From positions 682,001 through 746,000 of the forward strand of contig NZ_CP109150.1 of assembly GCF_035920365.1 (NCBI RefSeq): DNA of 64,000 nt, written 5' to 3'. The notes beneath the pieces were generated by a model that saw only the letters and a program-made list of their open reading frames with translations, was not told the origin of the DNA and ran no database searches. The position numbers and the translations under genes are program-made. The DNA comes from Micromonospora sp. NBC_01740 (GTDB lineage Bacteria > Actinomycetota > Actinomycetes > Mycobacteriales > Micromonosporaceae). Every line of letters starts with the position of its first letter. The stretch's first letter is position 1. Below are positions 61,690 to 64,000 of the stretch, piece after piece.

Positions 61690-62541
61690 ATGCGAATCAC
61701 GCAGCAGACCGGCCCCGCCGGCAGGGTCCGACGGGTCGCGGCGGCAGCCGTCTCCCTGGTGGCCGCGACCTCCCTGGTCGCCGGGTGTGGCAACGACGAC
61801 GCCCAGGACGCCCCGGCGGCCTCCTCGCCGGTCCCGGCGGCGTCCCCGTCGGCCAACCCGAAGAGCACGCTCCTGGCGGCGGTGCCGGACGAGGAGGACC
61901 CGGCCTTCCGGTTCAGCGGCAGCGACCCGACCGGCGTCGTCACCGGCGTGGTGGACCCGGCGGGCAAGGGCATGGACCTCACCGTGACCGAGAAGGACAA
62001 GGAGCTCGACTTCACGATGAAGCTCTCCTTCCGCCTCATCGAGCAGCGTTCCTGGATGAAGGTGAGCTTCGACGGCGCCGAGGAGCTCAGCAGCATGCTC
62101 AAGCTGCCGAAGAAGTGGATGGAGCTGGACCACGCGAAGCTGACCGACCCGGCCAGCGTGCCCTACTACGAGGGTGCCGACCCGGGCAACACCGGCGCGA
62201 TCCTCGGGGCGGTGGGAGACACCGTGACGGACCAGGGCGGCGGGACCTACACCGGGACCGTGGACCTGACCCACGGCGAGCACGTGCGCCAGGCCATGGC
62301 CGACGCCGTGGACGTCGACGCGCTCGGCGCCGCGGCGAAGACGATCCCGTTCACGGCCGTCGTCGGGGCGGACGGGAACCTCACCTCGCTCACCCTGGAG
62401 ATCCCGGCGGTCGGCAAGCTCAAGGCCACGAAGTACGTCGTGAAGTACTTCGACTTCGGCAAGGCCCCGAAGGTCACCGTGCCGACGGGCAGCCAGGCGC
62501 AGAAGGCTCCGGCGTCGGCGTACGAGCTGCTGAACAGCTGA
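61690..62541 (+). CDS. lipoprotein of the LppX/LprG type
   Basis: A 283-residue exported lipoprotein. The signal sequence (1-32) ends in the lipobox LVAG before Cys33, followed by CGNDDAQDAPAASSPV, a Ser/Pro-rich spacer. The folded part looks like the LppX/LprAFG fold that carries lipids across the cell envelope in mycobacteria (MDLTVTEKDKELDFTMKLSF, WMKVSFDGAEELSSMLKLP). The match is from pattern only. SD AGGAAAGAG precedes ATG 61690. It diverges from the RecQ-like gene across 213 bp. Confidence 0.78.
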   Translation: MRITQQTGPAGRVRRVAAAAVSLVAATSLVAGCGNDDAQDAPAASSPVPAASPSANPKSTLLAAVPDEEDPAFRFSGSDPTGVVTGVVDPAGKGMDLTVTEKDKELDFTMKLSFRLIEQRSWMKVSFDGAEELSSMLKLPKKWMELDHAKLTDPASVPYYEGADPGNTGAILGAVGDTVTDQGGGTYTGTVDLTHGEHVRQAMADAVDVDALGAAAKTIPFTAVVGADGNLTSLTLEIPAVGKLKATKYVVKYFDFGKAPKVTVPTGSQAQKAPASAYELLNS

Positions 62542-62614
62542 CGTACGAGGACGGGAGACGGGGTCGCGGTCGCACGAGGGGGCCGCGGCCCCGGTCGGGG
62601 CGGGCCGGCAGTGG

Positions 62615-63802
62615 TCAGGCCGGCGGGCGGGACACCACCGCCCGGACCGCGTCGACCAGGCTGGTCGTGCGGGGGTCCGGGCCCATCGTGACGCGGAGCC
62701 CGCTCGTCACGTAGCCGAAGGCGATGCCGCTGGCCGGGTCGGCGTAGCCGAGCGAGCCACCGTGGCCGGGGAAGCCGAAGGCGGTGGGCGACCACCAGGG
62801 CTGTTCGGGCAACGGCAGGCCGAAGCCGAGCGCCGGCCGGGTCGGCACCAGCAGGACCCGGTCGACCCCGCCGGCCTGTTCGCGGGTGGCGGCGTCGAGG
62901 GTGGCCGCGTCGAGGATCCGGACGCCGTCGACCTCGCCGATCAGGCCGGCGTAGAAGCGGGCCAGCGACGAGGCGGTGCAGATGCCGTTGACCGCCGGGA
63001 TCTCGGCCACCCAGGCACGCGGGTCGGCGAGGTCGAGCGGCGGGTCGGTCACCATCGTCGACCGGACCACCAACGAGGCCGGATCGGTGTACGCGGCAAG
63101 CACCTCGGACGCCGCTGCGGCGGCCAGCACCTCCGACGCCGCAGCGGCGGCGGGCGGGGCGACCGGCTGCTCGACGAGCCGGGCGACCCGGTGCGCCTCG
63201 GCGGCGGGCAGACCGACCCAGAAGTCCAGGCCCAGCGGTGTGGCGATCTCGTCGGCGAAGTACGTGCCGAGGCTGCGGCCGGAGACGCGGCGTACCACCT
63301 CGCCGACCAGCCAGCCGTAGGTGAGCCCGTGGTAGCCGTGTGCTGTGCCTGGCGGCCAGGCCGGCGCCTGGGCGGCCAGCGCGGCGACCGCCGGCTCCCA
63401 GGTCAGCGCCTGCGCCAGTGGAACCGGACGGTCGAGCACCGGCAGCCCCGCCTGGTGGGACAGGAGCCAGCGGACCGGGATCTCGCCCTTGCCGGCCGCC
63501 GCGAACTCCGGCCAGTACTCGGCGACGGGTGCGTCCAGGTCGAGCTGCCCGCGCTGAACCAGCAGGTGCGCGCAGGCCGCCGGCACGCTCTTGGTGGCCG
63601 AGAAGACCACCTGGAGGGTCTCCTCCCGCCAGGCGCGGCCGGTGGCGGGATCGGCGAGCCCGCCCCACAGTCTGGCCACCTCCCGACCGTGCCGGTAGAC
63701 GCTGAGGGCCGCGCCGATCTCGGACCGCGTCTCGAAGTTCGCCAGGAACGCCTCCCGGACCGGCTCGTAACCTGCCGCCACGGTGCCGCTGACCACGGAC
63801 AT
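62615..63802 (-). CDS. serine hydrolase of the beta-lactamase/esterase EstB family
   Basis: A 395-residue class C-like serine hydrolase. The active-site S-x-x-K is Ser68-Ala-Thr-Lys71 (VFSATKSVPAACAHLL), and the second-site Tyr is probably Tyr157 (GTAHGYHGLTYGWLVGE). No signal peptide is seen, so it is likely cytoplasmic and an esterase rather than a secreted beta-lactamase. Residues 220-236 hold a nine-residue duplication (A-A-S-E-V-L-A-A-A repeated). Start ATG at 63802; the opposite-strand partial gene starts 109 bp away. Confidence 0.85.
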   Translation of the reverse strand: MSVVSGTVAAGYEPVREAFLANFETRSEIGAALSVYRHGREVARLWGGLADPATGRAWREETLQVVFSATKSVPAACAHLLVQRGQLDLDAPVAEYWPEFAAAGKGEIPVRWLLSHQAGLPVLDRPVPLAQALTWEPAVAALAAQAPAWPPGTAHGYHGLTYGWLVGEVVRRVSGRSLGTYFADEIATPLGLDFWVGLPAAEAHRVARLVEQPVAPPAAAAASEVLAAAAASEVLAAYTDPASLVVRSTMVTDPPLDLADPRAWVAEIPAVNGICTASSLARFYAGLIGEVDGVRILDAATLDAATREQAGGVDRVLLVPTRPALGFGLPLPEQPWWSPTAFGFPGHGGSLGYADPASGIAFGYVTSGLRVTMGPDPRTTSLVDAVRAVVSRPPA

Positions 63803-63861
63803 GCGCTCTCCTTCCGGAGCGTCGGGCCCGGACGACGATCAGCCCGGGTAGCCGCGTCAGG

Positions 63862-63911
63862 ATAGCCTGACGCTGACAGTCAGGAAAACCTGACAAGCAT
63901 ATGCTTGCGGG
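63862..63911. promoter_or_regulatory. palindromes upstream of the right-end gene
   Basis: CTGAC-A-GTCAG at 63873-63883, a direct CCTGAC repeat on each side (63866 and 63889), and a perfect 12-bp palindrome AAGCATATGCTT at 63895-63906 fill the space between the divergent serine hydrolase and the gene at 63912. They look like regulator-binding sites. Confidence 0.45.
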
Positions 63912-64000
63912 ATGGCGGAGGAAGTGGTGCCGGGGCACGCGGACCTCATCGGGTTCCGGTTGCCGGACGGGACGCTGAGTACCGACGCCGCAGCGCCCGC
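63912..64000 (+). CDS. partial gene at the right edge, unknown
   Basis: An open frame begins with ATG 63912 and continues to the end of the window: MAEEVVPGHADLIGFRLPDG, then T-L-S-T-D-A-A-A-P (30 residues). No SD is obvious. The closely spaced palindromes upstream suggest a regulator or its target, possibly controlling the divergent serine hydrolase. Too short for family assignment. Confidence 0.35.
   Translation, partial: MAEEVVPGHADLIGFRLPDGTLSTDAAAP

Overview
The window is very GC-rich, has many GTG starts, purine-rich Shine-Dalgarno (SD) sites and little intergenic space. Protein sequences and gene order point to a Micromonospora-like actinobacterium (family Micromonosporaceae); this is inference, because no rRNA is present. 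Two stretches keep a gene order known from Mycobacterium. At the left end, on the minus strand, it is tRNA-Thr, tRNA-Met, rpmG, hadA, hadB, tRNA-Trp, secE, nusG and then probably rplK. At 44.8-56.0 kb it is moeZ, DUF3152, TetR, DUF3107, a ferritin-like protein and a DEAD-box helicase. Both are chromosomal core.

Layout. 0-3.2 kb: translation and secretion genes plus three tRNAs. 3.3-6.4 kb: a membrane GGDEF-EAL (cyclic di-GMP) protein preceded by a 47-residue exported peptide and a structured leader. 6.4-14 kb: an accessory region. It holds an arsenic cassette (arsR, aquaporin, ArsN1-type acetyltransferase, arsC, and a divergent Cys-rich micropeptide plus CadI/ArsI lyase) bracketed by a 14-bp direct repeat, then a 3.2-kb lower-GC block bounded by an intact tRNA-Tyr and a decayed tRNA-Tyr copy. 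14-17 kb: yajQ, an MFS exporter, htpX. 17-31.6 kb: a scattered complex I locus (nuoB, nuoC, nuoH, nuoI-J-K-L-M-N) in which unrelated genes sit between subunits and no nuoA, nuoD, nuoE, nuoF or nuoG is seen. 31.8-40.6 kb: a secreted protein, an ECF sigma factor with its membrane partner, a PLP decarboxylase, a GPH-type transporter, an alkyltransferase-like protein and proB-proA. 40.7-43.9 kb: a six-gene type VII secretion-like toxin/immunity cassette. 44-64 kb: mostly conserved actinobacterial genes, a 1045-residue disordered protein, a helicase fused to a phosphoribosyltransferase-like domain, a lipoprotein and a serine hydrolase.

How the genes work together. The arsenic genes form one detoxification route: ArsC makes arsenite, the aquaporin lets it leave, CadI/ArsI and ArsN1 deal with organoarsenicals, and ArsR controls both directions. 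The six-gene cassette reads as a small nucleoid-type protein, an ESX-like helical protein, a membrane carrier, a separate HNH nuclease toxin and two immunity candidates, all co-directional. The GGDEF-EAL protein and YajQ could share cyclic di-GMP signalling.

Most novel in my reading: the split carrier/toxin cassette; a dispersed 71-bp palindromic element present twice and, in one copy, supplying the stop codon of one gene and the annotated start codon of the next; the fragmented complex I locus; and the nested remnants of insertion at 7.6-13.9 kb. No CRISPR array, integrase or intact insertion sequence was seen.
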